Below are positions 5,495 through 6,758 of a stretch of 6,758 nt of DNA, piece after piece (positions within the stretch are counted from its first letter, which is position 1; every line of letters begins with the position of its first letter). The notes under the pieces are model-generated. The model worked only from the letters and a program-made list of their open reading frames with translations, had not been told where the DNA came from and made no database searches. Source of the stretch: Bacillota bacterium (GTDB lineage: Bacteria; Bacillota; Sulfobacillia; JAJZYS01; JAJYTV01); the NCBI GenBank assembly GCA_021810725.1, contig JAJZIE010000135.1, positions 1 through 6,758 on the forward strand, written 5' to 3'. Position numbers and translations under genes: made by a program.

Positions 5495-6220
5495 TCAGTC
5501 CCCCCTCACGTACGTGCCGATCTGCTCCCCCAGGACAGCTCTTCTGATGTTGCCGGGACGGTTGACGTCGAAGACGATGATCGGTATGCCGTTGTCCATG
5601 CAGAGCGAGGTGGCGGTGGTGTCCATCACCCTCAGCCCGCGCTGCAGCACCTCGAGGTAGCTGATCTCGCGGAAGAGGCGGGCGTCCGGGTTGCGGCGGG
5701 GGTCGTCGTCGTAGACTCCCTCCTCCTTCGTCGCCTTCAGCATCACCTCGGCCTCGATCTCGGCACAGCGCAGGGCCGCGGTGGTATCGGTCGAGAAGTA
5801 CGGGTTGCCGTTCCCGGCCGCGAAGATGACGACGCGCCCCTTCTCCAGGTGGCGGATGGCCCGCCGGCGGATGTAGGGCTCGGCCACCTCGCGCATCTCG
5901 ATCGCCGTCTGCACGCGCGTCGGCACATCCTTCTGCTCGAGGGCGTCCTGCAAGGCGAGCGCGTTGATCACCGTCGCGAGCATGCCCATGTAGTCGGCGG
6001 TGGCGCGATCCATGCCGAGCGCGCTGCCGGCCGTGCCGCGCCAGATGTTGCCGCCGCCGATCACGATCGCGAGCTCCACGCCGAGATCCTGCACCTCGCG
6101 CACCTGCTCGGCGATCGACGCGGCGACCCGCGGGTCGATGCCGTACCCGGCCTCCCCGGCGAGGATCTCGCCCGAAAGCTTGAGCACGACGCGCTTGTAC
6201 TTCGCCCGCACGGTGTCCAT
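5495..6220 (-). CDS. pyrH: Uridylate (UMP) kinase
   Basis: A 241-residue bacterial UMP kinase of the amino-acid-kinase fold, normally a hexamer. It phosphorylates UMP to UDP with ATP for pyrimidine nucleotide and cell-wall precursor supply. Motifs: VVLKLSGEIL (11-20), IGGGNIWRG (54-62), DRATADYMGMLATVINALALQ (71-91), GNGNPYFSTDTTAALR (136-151), LKATKEEGVYDDDP (161-174) and the C-terminal VNRPGNIRRAVLGEQIGT (219-236). In the fourth motif the usual GTGNP reads GNGNP, with Asn137 where most members have Thr. The ATG at 6220 has AGGAGG (within the end of tsf) about 9 nt upstream and follows the tsf stop by 3 nt. Regulation by GTP and UTP is known for the family but cannot be read here. Confidence 0.97.
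   Translation of the reverse strand: MDTVRAKYKRVVLKLSGEILAGEAGYGIDPRVAASIAEQVREVQDLGVELAIVIGGGNIWRGTAGSALGMDRATADYMGMLATVINALALQDALEQKDVPTRVQTAIEMREVAEPYIRRRAIRHLEKGRVVIFAAGNGNPYFSTDTTAALRCAEIEAEVMLKATKEEGVYDDDPRRNPDARLFREISYLEVLQRGLRVMDTTATSLCMDNGIPIIVFDVNRPGNIRRAVLGEQIGTYVRGD
5500..5507 (-). promoter_or_regulatory. Ribosome binding site of frr, deciding its TTG start
   Basis: The last codons of pyrH create GAGGGGGG on the minus strand, a purine run that can pair with the 16S rRNA tail. It lies about 6-8 nt before the TTG at 5493. This supports the TTG start rather than the ATG eleven codons further in, and means frr initiation depends on sequence inside the pyrH coding region. Confidence 0.6.
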
Positions 6221-6223
6221 CGC

Positions 6224-6758
6224 CTAGGCCTCCTGGCTTCCCTGGAGCTCCTCGCCCACCTCGAAGCGCGCGAAGCGGCGCACCTGGACGTTTTCGCCCA
6301 TCTTGGCCACCAGCTCGTTGACGAGGTCCTGCACCCGCTTCTTGTCGTCCTTGATGTACACCTGCTCAAGCAGGCAGAATTCCTGGAAGAACTTTTCGAG
6401 GCGCCCCTGCACGATCTTCTCGGCGATGTGGGGCGGCTTGCCTTCGTTCGCGGCCTGCGCGTCGTAGATGCGGCGCTCGGCCGCGATGGTGTCCTCGGGC
6501 ACCTCCTCGCGGCGGACCCAGCGCGGGCGCGCGGCCGCGATCTGCAGAGCGATCTCGTGCACGACCTGACGGAACTCCTCGTTGCGCGCCACGAAGTCGG
6601 TCTCGCAGTTGACCTCCACGAGCACGCCGATGCGGCCGCCACCGTGCGAGTAGGTCTCGATCAGACCCTCCTTCGCCACGCGGCCCGCCTTCTTCGCCGC
6701 GGCGGCGAGGCCCTTCTCGCGCAGGATCTCGACCGCGCGGTCCATCGAGCCCTCGGCC
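6224..6758 (-). CDS. tsf: Elongation factor Ts (short form), lacking the N-terminus at the window edge
   Basis: The 3' part of tsf, 177 codons, open at the high-coordinate edge. The codons before the internal ATG at 6745 read AEGS, matching the usual lead-in to MDRAVEILREKG, so that ATG is not the start and the UBA-like N-terminal domain is outside the window. EF-Ts recycles EF-Tu from its GDP to its GTP form. The exchange motif NCETDFVARNEEF is seen near 6560-6610, followed by one core domain and the C-terminal segment EQVYIKDDKKRVQDLVNELV. If about 25 residues are missing, the whole protein is near 200 residues, the short type with one core subdomain, unlike the roughly 290-residue Bacillus and E. 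coli forms. It ends with TAG, 3 nt before pyrH, and its last codons supply the pyrH ribosome binding site. Confidence 0.97.
   Translation of the reverse strand, partial: AEGSMDRAVEILREKGLAAAAKKAGRVAKEGLIETYSHGGGRIGVLVEVNCETDFVARNEEFRQVVHEIALQIAAARPRWVRREEVPEDTIAAERRIYDAQAANEGKPPHIAEKIVQGRLEKFFQEFCLLEQVYIKDDKKRVQDLVNELVAKMGENVQVRRFARFEVGEELQGSQEA

Noticed and set aside
5795..5815. GNGNP instead of GTGNP in UMP kinase
   Set aside because: A single conservative change in an otherwise complete enzyme; not strong enough to be a finding.
786..5942. CTCGAG hexamer occurs about 14 times by hand count, more than base composition predicts (about 2-3)
   Set aside because: The occurrences I checked read in frame as Leu-Glu with the preferred codons CTC and GAG, which explains the excess; no spacing pattern was seen.

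Overview
The window is a single, tightly packed block of ten genes, all on the minus strand. Read in the direction of transcription (from high to low coordinates) it runs tsf (start outside the window) - pyrH - frr - a 66-codon small ORF - uppS - cdsA - a YtvI/AI-2E-type membrane protein gene - dxr - rseP - ispG (only the first 26 codons). No RNA gene, mobile element, repeat array, CRISPR or phage signature was seen. The only gaps between genes are 1, 3, 24 and 54 nt; the other five junctions are overlaps of 1-4 nt.

Organism: the order tsf-pyrH-frr-uppS-cdsA-dxr-rseP-ispG is the classical Bacillota (Firmicutes) arrangement, and ispG directly after rseP is the clostridial-type version of it. 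The very high G+C (about two thirds, estimated by eye), the short EF-Ts and the sporulation-type YtvI-like protein suggest a deep-branching high-G+C Bacillota, such as a Limnochordia, Symbiobacterium or Thermaerobacter relative. This placement is inference; no database search was possible. All genes have similar base composition, so nothing suggests recent transfer.

How the genes fit together: the first three products serve translation and UMP phosphorylation (EF-Ts, UMP kinase, ribosome recycling factor). The rest serve membrane and isoprenoid supply. Dxr and IspG belong to the MEP pathway that makes C5 units, UppS polymerises them into undecaprenyl diphosphate for cell-wall synthesis, CdsA makes CDP-diacylglycerol for phospholipids, and RseP is the intramembrane protease of envelope signalling. 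Two members are not standard to this block: the 66-residue PASTA-like protein between frr and uppS, and the YtvI-like permease between cdsA and dxr. They are the best candidates for undescribed biology. The start region of ispG is also odd: a strong Shine-Dalgarno sequence is separated from the start codon by a hairpin. No promoter was identified; transcription probably enters from upstream of tsf, outside the window.
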